This document shows, in pieces, positions 10,375 to 20,337 of a DNA stretch of 64,000 nucleotides. Source of the stretch: Rothia santali (GTDB taxonomy: Bacteria; Actinomycetota; Actinomycetes; Actinomycetales; Micrococcaceae); assembly GCF_024199905.1 (NCBI RefSeq), contig NZ_JANAFB010000014.1, positions 1-64,000 on the forward strand. The letters run 5' to 3'. A program made the position numbers and the translations under genes. Numbering within the stretch: position 1 is the first letter of the stretch; the number at the start of each line of letters is the position of its first letter. The notes beneath the pieces are model-generated. The model saw only the letters and a program-made list of their open reading frames with translations, did no database searches and had not been told where the DNA came from.

Positions 10375-11334
10375 GTGCCCCCGCGCGACGGCGTCTCCCC
10401 CACCCGGGTGCGTCTGCCGCGCGAGGGGCGCTGGGCGTGCCTCGCCGCGTTCCTCACCGAGCGCTTCCCGCCGTACGACGCCGGGGCGACGGCGGCCCTG
10501 TTCGCCCGCGGCGACGTCCTGGGGCCGGACGGCGGCCCCCTCGGCCTCGACGCCCCGTACGAGCCCGGTGGGCACGCCTGGGTCTTCCGCCCGCTGCCCC
10601 CGGAGGCCGGGCCCCCGATCGAGCTGCCCGTGCTCCACGAGGACGAGCACCTCCTGGTGGTCGACAAGCCGCACGGGCTGGCCGTGACCCCGCGCGGCGC
10701 CCACGTCCGGCGCACCGTGGTCACCGCCCTGCGCGCCTCCACGGGCAACGGGCTGCTCACCCCGGCCCACCGGCTGGACCGGCTGACCGCCGGCGTCCTG
10801 CTGCTGGCCAAGACCCGCGAGGCCCGCGGGCCGCTGCAGGCCCTGTTCGAGACGCAGCGGGTGGCCAAGGCCTACGAGGCCCTCGCCCCGCTGGACCCGC
10901 CGGGCGCCCCGGAGGTGCCGCGGCACCCGGCCGCCCCGCTGGAGCTGGCCTCCCGCATCGACAAGCGCCCGGGCGTCCTGCAGGCCCGGGAGGTCGAGGG
11001 GCCGCCCAACGCGTTCACGGCCGTGAGCCTGCTCCGGGAGGTCCCCGGGGCCGCGGGGCGCCTGGGGCTGTACCGGGCGATGCCGCGCACCGGCAAGACC
11101 CACCAGATCCGGGTCCACCTGAGCTCGATCGGGCGCCCGATCCTGGGCGATCCCCTCTACCCGCGCGTGCTGCCGCCCGAGGAGGCCGCGGAGCTGCCCT
11201 GGCTGCAGCTGCTCGCCCGCGGGGTGTCGCTGACCCACCCCCTCACCGGCGAGCGGCTGAGCCTGCGCTCGGCGCGTACGCTGGAACCCACGGCAACCGA
11301 GCAGCAGCGACCACCAGCGCGGGAGGCACCATGA
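10375..11334 (+). CDS. RluA-family pseudouridine synthase
   Basis: About 319 residues. It isomerises uridine to pseudouridine in rRNA or tRNA. The catalytic Asp is in HRLDRLTAGVLLLAK (~10770), and the conserved TGKTHQIRVH motif is at ~11092. There is no S4 domain at the N-terminus, which fits the RluA/RluC-like single-domain forms of actinobacteria. The start is uncertain: GTG 10375 gives the usual PPRDGVSPTRVRLP beginning, but no clear ribosome site precedes it. It lies 50 bases after the permease stop and may be co-transcribed with it. RNA target unknown. Confidence 0.85.
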   Translation: MPPRDGVSPTRVRLPREGRWACLAAFLTERFPPYDAGATAALFARGDVLGPDGGPLGLDAPYEPGGHAWVFRPLPPEAGPPIELPVLHEDEHLLVVDKPHGLAVTPRGAHVRRTVVTALRASTGNGLLTPAHRLDRLTAGVLLLAKTREARGPLQALFETQRVAKAYEALAPLDPPGAPEVPRHPAAPLELASRIDKRPGVLQAREVEGPPNAFTAVSLLREVPGAAGRLGLYRAMPRTGKTHQIRVHLSSIGRPILGDPLYPRVLPPEEAAELPWLQLLARGVSLTHPLTGERLSLRSARTLEPTATEQQRPPAREAP

Positions 11335-11542
11335 CCCCAGACCCCACGGCACCCGGACCGGACGTCCCCGCGTCCCGGCGCGACGCCGGCCCCGGCACGG
11401 CCGCGCCCGGCCCGGCCGACCCCGGCTCCGCCGCGGACCCGCGCCCACCCGCGCGGGCCGCCACGGGCGGGGCCGCGCCGAGGGCGGAGACCCGGCGGCG
11501 GACCGGGGCCGTCCCGAGCGCCCGCGGCGGGCGGCCGCCTCG

Positions 11543-12670
11543 GTGACCAGGCTCTACGTCCACCGGCTCCTGGGCGTTCCGGGGACCCTCATCGCCCGCT
11601 CCTGCGTGCCCCCGCGCGAGGGTCTCGCCGCGCGCGCGACCCGCTGGAACTACTGGTGGCAGGCCCACCTGCTCGAGGCGATGGTCGACGCCGGGGAGCG
11701 CGAGCTCGCCCTGGGCCGCCCGGACGAGGCCGCGCTGTGGCTGGACCGCGGCGGGCGCCTGCTGCGCGGGATCCGCTGGCACAACCTCGGCAGCTACACG
11801 AACTCCTACTACGACGACATGGCCTGGCTGACCCTCGCGGCCCAGCGGCTCAACGCCCTGTCCCGCCGGGCCACGGGACGCGGGTCCGCGATCGCGCAGG
11901 AGGCGGGCCGCGCGCTGTACCCGCGGCTGGCCCGGGCCCTCACGCCGGAGCTCGGCGGCGGTGCGTTCTGGAACACCGCCGAGGACTACAAGAACGTCCC
12001 CTCCACGGCCCCGATCGCGATGGCGCTCGCACGCGCCGGCCGGCACGAGGACGCCGCGCCCCTGCTGTCCTGGCTGCGCGAGAACCTCTTCGACGAGGAG
12101 CGCGGATACCTCGACGGGATCCGCCTGGTGCCCGCCCGCAGCGGGGAGCGGGTCCCGCAGGTCGATCGGAGCGTGCACTCCTACAACCAGGGCACCGTCC
12201 TGGCCGCGCACCTCGAGCACCCCGCGGGGGACCTGCGGCACGCGGAGCAGATCGTGGCCGCCGCGGCGCGGAACCTCGCGGTCGACGTCGAGGTGGAGGG
12301 CACCACGGTGCGCGTCCTGGACACCCGCGGCAGCGGGGACGGTGGCCTGTTCGCCGGCATCCTGGCCCGGCACCTCGCCGCGGCCGCGCAGGACGAGCGC
12401 CTGGCCGCGGAGACCCGCGCCACGGCCCGCGACCTCGTGCTGGCCACCGCGGAGATGCTCTGGAGCGGGCGCCGCGAGTACGACCCGGACCTGCCGCTGA
12501 ACGAGATCGGGGTGGACGTGACGGAGATCCGGAACAGCGCCGTCGCGGTCTTCTCCCCCGACGCCGCCCGGCACTGCTCCGATGTGCTGGGGGCCGGCGT
12601 CGGCGCGGAGCTGTCCTCCCAGGTCCAGGCGTGGACGATCCTCGAGGCGGCCTGGCGCCTCGAGCGGTGA
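11543..12670 (+). CDS. Glycoside hydrolase family 76-like protein
   Basis: 375 residues of an (alpha/alpha)6-barrel protein resembling GH76 alpha-1,6-mannanases. The paired acidic residues of the active site are seen in SYYDDMAWL (~11805), and WNTAEDYKNVPST, HSYNQGT and ETRATARDLV also match. No signal peptide is seen, so it may act inside the cell. The start is doubtful: GTG 11543 overlaps the TGA of a 71-codon frame that begins at ATG 11331 behind a strong GGGAGG. The frame upstream of 11543 stays open. One base of frameshift would join the two into a longer protein, so the N-terminus may be damaged. Confidence 0.75.
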   Translation: MTRLYVHRLLGVPGTLIARSCVPPREGLAARATRWNYWWQAHLLEAMVDAGERELALGRPDEAALWLDRGGRLLRGIRWHNLGSYTNSYYDDMAWLTLAAQRLNALSRRATGRGSAIAQEAGRALYPRLARALTPELGGGAFWNTAEDYKNVPSTAPIAMALARAGRHEDAAPLLSWLRENLFDEERGYLDGIRLVPARSGERVPQVDRSVHSYNQGTVLAAHLEHPAGDLRHAEQIVAAAARNLAVDVEVEGTTVRVLDTRGSGDGGLFAGILARHLAAAAQDERLAAETRATARDLVLATAEMLWSGRREYDPDLPLNEIGVDVTEIRNSAVAVFSPDAARHCSDVLGAGVGAELSSQVQAWTILEAAWRLER

Positions 12671-12750
12671 GGAGCCGCCCGCTATTCAGCGGGTAGCCGA
12701 ACCTCGCCGATTTCGGCCCGCGCGGCTAGGTGGGCCGCCCGCGGGTGAGA

Positions 12751-12756
12751 TAGAAC
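12751..12756 (+). promoter_or_regulatory. -10 box for a leaderless mRNA
   Basis: TAGAAC lies six bases before ATG 12763, and no ribosome site precedes that start. The arrangement matches the other leaderless genes in this window, although the last base departs from TANNNT. Confidence 0.35.
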
Positions 12757-12762
12757 CGACAC

Positions 12763-13308
12763 ATGAGCAGTGTACGTACCCCGGATCCCACGCCGGGCTG
12801 GCTTCCCGAAGAGGAGCTCGCCCAGGCCCGCCAGCGCCTCCCCATGGTCTACATCCAGGCCATCCCCGTGGTCCTGGACCCGCTGGGGAACATCACGGAG
12901 GTGGGGCTCCTCCTGCGCCCCAACGAGGAGGGGACCATGGTCCGGTCCTTCGTCTCCGGCAGGGTGCACTACCGCGAGACGGTGCGCGCGGCCCTGCTGC
13001 GCCACCTCGAGAAGGACCTCGGGCCCCTGGCCATGCCGCAGATGCCCTTCACCCTCGCCCCCTTCACGGTGGCCGAGTACTTCCCGGCGCCGTCCCAGTC
13101 GGGGCTCACGGACGAGCGGCAGCACGCCGTGGCCCTGTGCTACATCGTGCCGGTCACCGGGGACTGCGAGCCCCGGCAGGACGCGCTGCAGCTGTCCTGG
13201 CTGACCCCGGACGAGGCCGTCAGCCCCTCGATCCAGGAGGAGTTCGAGGGGGGCGCCGGCGACCTCGTCCACCGCGCGCTGGCCCACGCCGGCTGGGGCC
13301 GGTGCTAG
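12763..13308 (+). CDS. DUF4916 / Nudix-related protein
   Basis: 181 residues of a conserved actinobacterial family related to Nudix hydrolases. Recognisable blocks are GWLPEEELAQARQRLPMVY at the N-terminus, VGLLLRPNEEGTMVRSFVSGRV in the core (shortened here to its family pattern), LLRHLEKDLGP and PFTVAEYFP. A complete Nudix box (GX5EX7REUXEEXGU) is not present, so hydrolase activity is doubtful. The gene stands alone and the start is probably leaderless. A small hairpin (CCCGCT/AGCGGG, 12678-12693) behind the GH76 gene may end the upstream transcript. Confidence 0.8.
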   Translation: MSSVRTPDPTPGWLPEEELAQARQRLPMVYIQAIPVVLDPLGNITEVGLLLRPNEEGTMVRSFVSGRVHYRETVRAALLRHLEKDLGPLAMPQMPFTLAPFTVAEYFPAPSQSGLTDERQHAVALCYIVPVTGDCEPRQDALQLSWLTPDEAVSPSIQEEFEGGAGDLVHRALAHAGWGRC

Positions 13309-13497
13309 CGGCCGCGTAGGCAACCGGGTGGGCCGAACGGGGCGTCCCCGGGCCGGTGTCGAGTCGGACGGGTCGTCGCCGAACGGGTCGTCGCCGGGCC
13401 GGCGGCGGACCGGGTCGACCGCCTCGGCGTCGGGCCTCCCCGGACCGGGTGGCCGGCGCCATGACGGCCGTCGCAGACCGCTCTCCCCTCGACCCCC

Positions 13498-13503
13498 TAG
13501 GAT
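13498..13503 (+). promoter_or_regulatory. -10 box of tgt (leaderless)
   Basis: TAGGAT lies six bases before GTG 13510, placing transcription start at or next to the G of the start codon. No ribosome site is present. Confidence 0.5.
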
Positions 13504-13509
13504 GTACGG

Positions 13510-14823
13510 GTGCTAGATACGACCTTCCCCAGCGACCAGTTCGGCTTCCGGATCGGCGCGCGCCTGACCGAGACGGTCGGCGCCGACTCCTCGGCCGACG
13601 CCCGCGCCCGCAACGACGGCGGGGAGTTCCTCGGCCGCACCGGGGTCATCAGCACCCCGCACGGCGAGATCCGCACGCCCGCGTTCATCCCGGTGGGGAC
13701 CAAGGCCACGGTCAAGGCGGTGCTGCCGGAGTCGATGCGCGAGCTGGGCTCCCAGGCCCTGCTGGCCAACGCCTACCACCTGTACCTGCAGCCCGGCTCG
13801 GACGTGCTCGACGCCGCAGGCGGCCTCGGGTCCTTCATGAACTGGCCCGGCCCGACCTTCACCGACTCCGGCGGCTTCCAGGTGATGTCGCTCGGCTCGG
13901 GGTTCCAGAAGGTCATCGACATGGGCACGGTCTCCGGGGCGGCCGGCGCGGACGGGCGCCCCCTGGGGGACGACGACGTCGCGGCCGGCAAGCTGCGCAT
14001 GGCGCACGTGGACGACGACGGCGTGACCTTCAAGTCCCACCTCAACGGGGACCTGCACCGCTTCACCCCGGAGGTCTCGATGGGCGTGCAGCACCGGATC
14101 GGGGCCGACGTCATGTTCGCCTTCGACGAGCTGACCACGCTCTACAACTCCCGCCCCTACCAGGAGCAGGCCCTGGAGCGGACCCGACTCTGGGCGCTGC
14201 GCTGCCTCGCCGAGCACCGCCGGCTGACCGAGGAGCGCTCGCACCGGCCCTACCAGGCGCTGTTCGGCGTCATCCAGGGCGCCCAGTACGAGGACCTGCG
14301 CCGCACGGCCTGCCGCGACCTGGGCGCGATGGGCTTCGACGGCTTCGGGATCGGCGGCGCGCTCGAGAAGGAGAACCTGGGCACGATCGTGCGCTGGTGC
14401 AACGAGGAGCTGCCCGAGAACAAGCCGCGGCACCTGCTGGGCATCTCGGAGCCGGACGACATCTTCGTCGCCCTGGAGAACGGCGCGGACACCTTCGACT
14501 GCGTCTCCCCCACGCGGGTCGCGCGCTCGGCGGCGGTCTACTCGCCCGACGGCCGGTTCAACGTCAACAACGCCCGCTTCAAGACCGACTTCGGCCCCGT
14601 CTACGAGGGCTGCGACTGCTACACGTGCGCGAACTACTCGCGCGCCTACCTGCACCACCTCTTCAAGGCCAAGGAGCGGCTCGCCGCGACCCTGGCCTCG
14701 ATCCACAACGAGCGGTTCATCGTGCGCATGGTCGACACCGCGCGCGAGACCATGGCCTCGGGTGACTACTTCGCGTACCGTGACGAGTTCATGGGACGCT
14801 ACTACGCGAGTTCCCGGGGCTGA
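13510..14823 (+). CDS. tgt: Queuine tRNA-ribosyltransferase
   Basis: 437 residues. The enzyme exchanges guanine-34 of GUN-anticodon tRNAs for a queuine precursor. The nucleophile region FTDSGGFQVMSL (~13858), the second Asp in DTFDCVSPTR, the base-binding GIGG (~14350) and the zinc site CDCYTC with a downstream His (~14610-14655) are all intact. It is longer than the E. coli enzyme because of a ~30-residue insertion around 13935-14010 that is typical of actinobacteria. The GTG start is supported by the -10 spacing. Confidence 0.96.
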   Translation: MLDTTFPSDQFGFRIGARLTETVGADSSADARARNDGGEFLGRTGVISTPHGEIRTPAFIPVGTKATVKAVLPESMRELGSQALLANAYHLYLQPGSDVLDAAGGLGSFMNWPGPTFTDSGGFQVMSLGSGFQKVIDMGTVSGAAGADGRPLGDDDVAAGKLRMAHVDDDGVTFKSHLNGDLHRFTPEVSMGVQHRIGADVMFAFDELTTLYNSRPYQEQALERTRLWALRCLAEHRRLTEERSHRPYQALFGVIQGAQYEDLRRTACRDLGAMGFDGFGIGGALEKENLGTIVRWCNEELPENKPRHLLGISEPDDIFVALENGADTFDCVSPTRVARSAAVYSPDGRFNVNNARFKTDFGPVYEGCDCYTCANYSRAYLHHLFKAKERLAATLASIHNERFIVRMVDTARETMASGDYFAYRDEFMGRYYASSRG

Positions 14824-14835
14824 GAAAGGCACCTC

Positions 14836-15333
14836 ATGAGCATTCTGGCCACGGTCCCCCCGGACCACATCGTCTCCGTCTCCGCCGACGTCGCGGCCTC
14901 CCCCGCGGAGGTCTTCGGCGCCTTCGTCGACCCCCTGCGGCTGGCCGGCTGGTACGGCCCCGAGGGGTGGCTCGTGCCCGTCCACACCATCTCGCTGGAC
15001 GCCCGCCCGGGCGGGACGCTGCGCCTGGTCATGGTCAACCACGCCGATCCGAGCCAGGCGGTCCCGATGTACGCGACCTACGTCAGCGTCGTCGAGGGCG
15101 AGCTGCTGGAGCACCGCGAGTCCCTGCCCGGGCCCAACGGCGAGGCGACCGACGCGAGCGTGTTCCACCGGATCGAGTTCCTCGAGCGCGAGGTCGAGGG
15201 CCGGGCCGGGACGCGCGTGGTCATCAGCCAGGGTCCCATGCCCCCCGAGATCCACGAGACGGTGGCCGCGGGTTGGCGCTCGGCGCTGCGCAAGCTCGCC
15301 GCCACCGTGGAGTCGCAGGTCCGGACCGCATAG
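14836..15333 (+). CDS. SRPBCC (AHSA1-like) domain protein
   Basis: 165 residues with the helix-grip fold typical of the START/Bet v 1 superfamily: VSADVAASPAEVFGAFVDP at the start, LAGWYGPEGW, a central sheet, and the long C-terminal helix ETVAAGWRSALRKLA. Such proteins bind hydrophobic ligands or act like the Hsp90 activator Aha1; no function can be assigned here. The ATG follows AAAGG by about six bases and lies 12 bases after tgt, so the two are probably co-transcribed. The stop codon lies in a short duplication. Confidence 0.82.
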   Translation: MSILATVPPDHIVSVSADVAASPAEVFGAFVDPLRLAGWYGPEGWLVPVHTISLDARPGGTLRLVMVNHADPSQAVPMYATYVSVVEGELLEHRESLPGPNGEATDASVFHRIEFLEREVEGRAGTRVVISQGPMPPEIHETVAAGWRSALRKLAATVESQVRTA

Positions 15334-15383
15334 GGGCGGCGCGGGACGGCAGGATCCGGCCCGCATAGGGGCGGCGCGGGACG
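15326..15383. repeat. 23-bp direct repeat across the stop codon
   Basis: An identical 23-bp stretch occurs at 15326-15348 and 15361-15383 (period 35 bp), with similar sequence between. It looks like a local duplication of the end of the SRPBCC gene, including its TAG. Confidence 0.8.
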
Positions 15384-15430
15384 CCGGGTCCGCCGCGCCC
15401 CGGAACGGCCCCGTCGGCACCGCTCCGGGC

Positions 15431-16507
15431 CTACCCGGCCCGCTTCCCCCCGCGGCGCCCGATCAGGCGCAGGATCGGCAGCGCCCGCGTGTCCGCCTCC
15501 CGCTCCTCCGTGGTGCGGAACAGCAGCACCAGCGCCAGGCCCACGGCCGCGCCGATCGCGGTCTCGGCCATGCGCGCCGTCAGGATCTCCTGGGTCGACG
15601 TCGGGTGGGCCAGCTGCAGCATCAGCAGCGCCAGCGGCGTGATGAACAGCAGCGCGAACCCGTAGTTGCGGATCACGAACAGCTCGGCCAGGAACTGGAA
15701 GAGCACCACGTAGACCACAAGGTGCCACTGCTGCAGGCCGGTCGAGAGCACGAAGGCGGCGACCAGGATCCCGCCGAAGGTTCCCACCACCCGGTGGATG
15801 CCGCGGTACAGGCGGGCCGCGACGTCGGGCGCGGAGATCGGGGCGACCGCCGCGACCATGGCCCAGTAGAAGTGGCTGAGCCCCGAGGCCTCGCCGAGCA
15901 CGCCGGCGATCAGCGCCGCGCCGGCGTACAGCAGCCCCTGCCGCGCGATCTCCCGCGGGGGCATGACGAAGCGCGCGGCCACGGGAGAGACCGGGCCGCG
16001 GTGGCCCTCGCCGATCAACCGGGCCAGCAGCCCCACGAGGAGGCACCACACCACCGACAGCGCGGCGACCGCCAGCCCGAGGCCGAGGTCGGCGGAGGGC
16101 GGCAGGCTGCCGATCGCCCCGGCCGCGAAGAGGTAGAAGATGGCCCCCGGCGGCTTGAGCCCCAGCATCGAGCTCACGACGGCGCCGACGCCGCCCGCGA
16201 GCGCGACCACCGGGATCACGACCCACGCCGAGGCGCCCGTGAAGGACAGCAGGGCGCCCAGCATGATCATGGCCAGCAGCAGGCCCCCGGCCTCGCACTG
16301 GTGGCGGAAGCGCTCGCGCAGGGGTTCCTGGCGCCCGTAGATCGCGGTGAAGGCGCCGAAGGAGGCGAAGATCGTGAGGTCGGGACGCCCCAGCAGCAGC
16401 ATCGCGACGAGGGGCACGGCGATGCTGACCGCGATCCTGAAGGCGGGGACCTGGTCCGATCGACCGGGCGAGAAGGCGAGCAGCTGGCGGATGTGACCGG
16501 TGGGCAC
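15431..16507 (-). CDS. FUSC-family membrane protein
   Basis: 358 residues with about 9-10 predicted helices, resembling the FUSC/aromatic-acid exporter membrane domain (YccS/AaeB type). These proteins are thought to export small organic acids. The cytoplasmic half found in many members is absent. GTG 16507 is chosen because AAGGAG lies 11 bases upstream; the frame extends to 16579, but that part has no ribosome site. The tail is strongly basic (LIGRRGGKRAG). Divergent from the next gene. Confidence 0.8.
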   Translation of the reverse strand: MPTGHIRQLLAFSPGRSDQVPAFRIAVSIAVPLVAMLLLGRPDLTIFASFGAFTAIYGRQEPLRERFRHQCEAGGLLLAMIMLGALLSFTGASAWVVIPVVALAGGVGAVVSSMLGLKPPGAIFYLFAAGAIGSLPPSADLGLGLAVAALSVVWCLLVGLLARLIGEGHRGPVSPVAARFVMPPREIARQGLLYAGAALIAGVLGEASGLSHFYWAMVAAVAPISAPDVAARLYRGIHRVVGTFGGILVAAFVLSTGLQQWHLVVYVVLFQFLAELFVIRNYGFALLFITPLALLMLQLAHPTSTQEILTARMAETAIGAAVGLALVLLFRTTEEREADTRALPILRLIGRRGGKRAG

Positions 16508-16596
16508 GGGGACGGGGGCTCCTTGTCTGACGGGGCGCGGCGAGACGCGCCGTTTAATAGTAAGTCCATCGCCCCACATCGGCGGACGCGAGCTTG

Positions 16597-16602
16597 TAGC
16601 TT
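16597..16602 (+). promoter_or_regulatory. -10 box for a leaderless mRNA
   Basis: TAGCTT sits six bases before ATG 16609, and no ribosome site is present. Confidence 0.45.
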
Positions 16603-16608
16603 TAAACC

Positions 16609-19382
16609 ATGCCCCGCGGAACCCCCCTCGCAGACGATCCCCTCGATCTCTGGCGCTCGATCGCCGAGCTCAGCCCGAGGGCCCTGCCCGAGCCCGGATT
16701 CGCCCGGCGCGACGTGACCATCAAGGACTACCTCCGGGACCACCGCTTCCCCTGGGATCCCGTGACGGGCCACCGGGACGGCCGCGGGACCTGGCGGCAC
16801 ACGGTCTTCGCCGGGCTGCTGCCCTACCGGACGCTGCTCGTGAGGGCGGGTCTCGCCTTCGACGCCGACGGCGCCCGCACCGGCACCGGCCCGTCCTCCC
16901 GGGACGACCGCGCGGACGCCGCGGGCCGCCCGGCGCCCGGACCCGGTCCAGAACCCGATCCCGCCCCCGGGCCCGCCCCCGGAGGAGCGGACCCCTACCG
17001 CATCCCCTCCTCGGACCTGACCCCGCTCCTCGCGCTGCAGGTGGATCAGGACGGCGTCGTGGACGTGGGCACGCTCGCGGTCTCCCGCGCCTGCTGGGCC
17101 GCGCTGGCCCTCTCCGGCTTCGGCCGGGCCGTGACGGACTTCGGCTCCGACTCCCGGACGTGGCGCGAGGCGATGCTCGGGACGCTGCGGGCCCGCGGGG
17201 TCCGGCTCTCGGACGGGTCGGGCGGGGGTTCCCGCGCCCTGGAGCGCGCGGACCTCGTGGAGCTCGTCGAGGAGACGCACCGGGTCTTCGAGGCCGGCGC
17301 CCTGCGCAGCGAGCGCATCGTGAACTCCCCCGTCCGGGTGGCCAGCCTGCGGACCGACGGCCCGACGGCGCGCATCCCGGCCCTGCCCCTGATCGACCAC
17401 CCCGCGGCCGCCGCGCTGGACGAGGCCGCCCGCGGGAGCCGGTTCCGCCAGGCGGCGGCGGGCCTGCTGGGCATCGAGGCGCCCGAGGTGCGGGAGGACG
17501 TGGCCGCCGCGCCGCGCCTGATGTACTCCGGCGTCGCGCCGCGCGAGCTGCCCCTGGGCGTCGCCGAGGCCGAGGGGGCCTCCGTCGCGACGCAGTTCTC
17601 CGTCAACCGCGCCCTGGCGGAGCTCGGCGGGGACGAGGGTCTCTGGTCCGTCCCGGCCTCCCTGGTCCACGGCGTCGACCCCGCCCGGGCCCGGCGCATG
17701 CTCGTGGCCGCGCTCCTGACCCGCCGGGGCGCGCCCTCGCCGACCTGCCGGACCCCGCCGAGGCCTTCGACCCCGAGCCCGCGGCGTCGGCCGGTCACCG
17801 CTCGGTGCACGCGCTGCACCCGGACCTCGCGGGGTTCGGCGTCGTCAGGGCCCGCCCGCTGGAGCGGGTCCTCGCCGGGCGGGGCGGCTACGGGGCCCGC
17901 GTGAGCCTCCTGCCCGGGATGGAGGAGGCCGGGCTGTACCCCGGGCTGGTCCCGGGGGAGGCGGTGGACGCGGTCGACGCCGTCGACGCCGTGCTCGGAG
18001 CCCTGGAGGAGCGCGAGGGCGCCCCCTCGCCGGCCGAGTACGAGGAGTGGGACCGGCTCGCCGCGCGCGTCGTCGAGAGCCAGGATCGCGTCGAGGCGCT
18101 CCTGGCCGCCCGGCAGCGCTGCCACGAGGTCGTGCCGATGCTGATGCGCGCGCAGAACACGATCAGCCGGACCGCCCGGCAGCTCGGCGGCGTGCGCGGG
18201 ACGGAGCAGGCCCTCGAGGAGGAGCTGCGCGCGGCCGAGGCCGAGCACCGCGCCGCCTGGGACCGCACCAGCGAGCTGAGCGACGTGATCGCCGCCCACC
18301 TGGGGGCCGCGCCGGGAGTCGTCCGCCGCACGGTGACGCTGGGCCGGGCGGGGCCACCCTGGCGCGCGCGGCTCGAGGAGCTGCGGGACCGTCGGGCGGA
18401 GACCCAGCGGACCGAGGAGGCCTCCCGCGCCCGCCGTGACGCGCTGCAACGCGAGCTGAGCCGGGCGCGGGCCGACGCGGAGGCCCTGCGCGAGGAGCTG
18501 CAGGAGTCCGCCGCGACCGTGCGCTCCCTGCAGGACGAGCTCGCGGCCTACCCGCACCGGCGGCACGCCGTGGACCAGGAGTGGCTTGCGGGCGACTGGC
18601 AGGAGGACACCGCCTCCGCGCCGTGGCTCGACGCCGAGGTCCAGGCCGCGCGCGTCGAGGCGTACCGCAGCGCGGCGCGGCTCCACGGGCTGGTCCTGCG
18701 GCTCCAGACCGCGGAGGTCCGCGCGGGCCTGCTGCTCGCCCGTGAGCTCCTCGGCGCCGGGGCGGAGCAGGCGCCCGACGCCGCGGCGGCCGGTGAAGAC
18801 GCCGCACCCGACGCTGCGGCGGCCGGCCGGGACGCGGCCTCGAGGCCGCACCGACCGGCCGGGACGTAGCTCCCGACGCCGCCGCGGCGGCCTGGGAGAC
18901 GCTGCTCGCGGTCTTCCCGGAGGTCGACGTGCCCGTCGAGCTCCTCCGCGGATGCTCGCCCGCTCGGGCACCACCGGCTGGACTGGCTGATCGTCACCGA
19001 GGCCGACCGCGTCGGGCCCGGCGTCGCCTACGCGGCGCTGCGCCGAACCCGGCGGGCCGTGATGCTGCCGTCCCCGGAGGCCGGGCGACGCCGCGCCCGC
19101 GGGCCGGCGGACGGACGCCGTGAAGCGGCCGGGAACGGGCGCCGCACGGAGCGCGGCACCACGCCCGGCACCACGCCCAGCCCGGTGCCCGGCACCGCGC
19201 CCGACGCCGGGGCCCCGTTCGAGCACCCGACCCCGGACGTCCCCCGGACCGTGCTCTACCACGTCCCCCCGGAGACCGCCCAGAGACGCCTGGCCGAGAT
19301 CGCCGGCTGCTCCCCGGACTGGGCTCCGGCCTGGACCGATGCGCTATCGTTGGCTCGGCGGCAGTCGCGTCATCCCGCCTAG
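16609..19382 (+). pseudogene. Large coiled-coil protein gene, frameshifted
   Basis: The recognisable protein runs through several frames. Frame 1 covers 16609 to about 17727 (MPRGTPLADDPLDLWRS onward). Frame 3 covers ~17727 to 18866, containing a long charged coiled coil (about 18040-18560). Frame 2 covers ~18860-18950 (WETLLAVFPEVDVP), then frame 3 again to the TGA/TAG near 19380. The first break is explained by one missing G in a GGGG run near 17727. HHRLDWLIVTEADRVGPGV (~18970) recalls the DEAG-type Walker B region of superfamily 1 helicase-like AAA proteins (inference, weak). I do not recognise the family. The gene is either decayed or hit by indel errors; whole it would be about 920 residues. 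Confidence 0.55.
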
Positions 19383-19422
19383 ATACGGCGGCAACCACGA
19401 GGAGAGGCAGGGTGGTCGGAGC

Positions 19423-20250
19423 ATGATGGAGCACGGCATGCCCACGCTGAGCTCGACGCCCCTCCGGCGCCTCGGGCCCTGGACGGCGCTGTTCAAGCAC
19501 ACCCCGCTCTACTGGGCGGGCCTGCTGGTCGTCTGGGGCAGCGCCACCGTCGACCGCCTGGCCCAGGACATCGCCGGCGCGCCCTCCACCCTGCACGAGG
19601 CCCTGCCGCTGATCCAGACGATCTCCTGGCTGGTCCTCGTGGCCTACTCGGGCTTCCTCGTGCTGCTCTGGCCCCGGGCGGAGAGCTTCCCCGACCTGCC
19701 CTCGGGGCTTCCCCACCGCCTGGTGCGCGCCGTGCCGCCCACGGTCATGACGGTCGTGTTCCTCACCGTCATCCAGGCCGGCGTCGTCCTCATCGAGCAC
19801 CTGGCGGGGTCGGTGGGCCCGGAGCGGCCGCTCGTCGCCGCCACGGTGTACGGGCTGGAGGCGGCGAGCGGTGCGGCGGCCTTCTGCGCCCTGATGGTGG
19901 CCGCGGCGTCGCTGGCCTCCCGGATCCGCTCGCGGGCGCTGTACGTGCTCCTGGGCTGGGCGGGCTACCTCGCGGTAACGGCCGTGCAGAGCCTGGTGAC
20001 GACGCTGGTGATCTCCCCCGGCGGCGGCAGGTTCTGGAACGGCATCAGCGCCGACGGCTCCGGCATCAACGTCTACCTCAACGCCATCCCTCTGCTCTTC
20101 CCGTCCTCCGTCCCCGGCCGGGACGCCCTGAGCACGGGGGCGCCCGAGATGCTGAGCGTCGCGATCAACCTCGTGGTCACCGCGGCGTGTGTGGCGATCG
20201 CCGTGAGCCGTGCGGCGGCGGAACGGGCCGAGGAGCGGCCGGCGGGCTGA
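19423..20250 (+). CDS. Multi-pass membrane protein, unknown
   Basis: 275 residues with about six hydrophobic segments (for example WAGLLVVWGSATV, ISWLVLVAYSGFLVLLW, VMTVVFLTVIQAGVVLI, LLGWAGYLAVTAV, LSVAINLVVTAACVAIAV). ATG 19423 or 19426 follows a purine-rich GGTCGGAG. It resembles an ABC-2-type or uncharacterised actinobacterial membrane protein, but no motif decides. It starts just behind the frameshifted gene. Confidence 0.7.
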   Translation: MMEHGMPTLSSTPLRRLGPWTALFKHTPLYWAGLLVVWGSATVDRLAQDIAGAPSTLHEALPLIQTISWLVLVAYSGFLVLLWPRAESFPDLPSGLPHRLVRAVPPTVMTVVFLTVIQAGVVLIEHLAGSVGPERPLVAATVYGLEAASGAAAFCALMVAAASLASRIRSRALYVLLGWAGYLAVTAVQSLVTTLVISPGGGRFWNGISADGSGINVYLNAIPLLFPSSVPGRDALSTGAPEMLSVAINLVVTAACVAIAVSRAAAERAEERPAG

Positions 20251-20337
20251 GGTTCTGCCGGCGGGCTGATCCGGTCCCGCCGCAGGTCACGGGCGTCATG
20301 CGTCAGGGCACGGCCGGGCCGTCCGGCAGGCTTCCCG

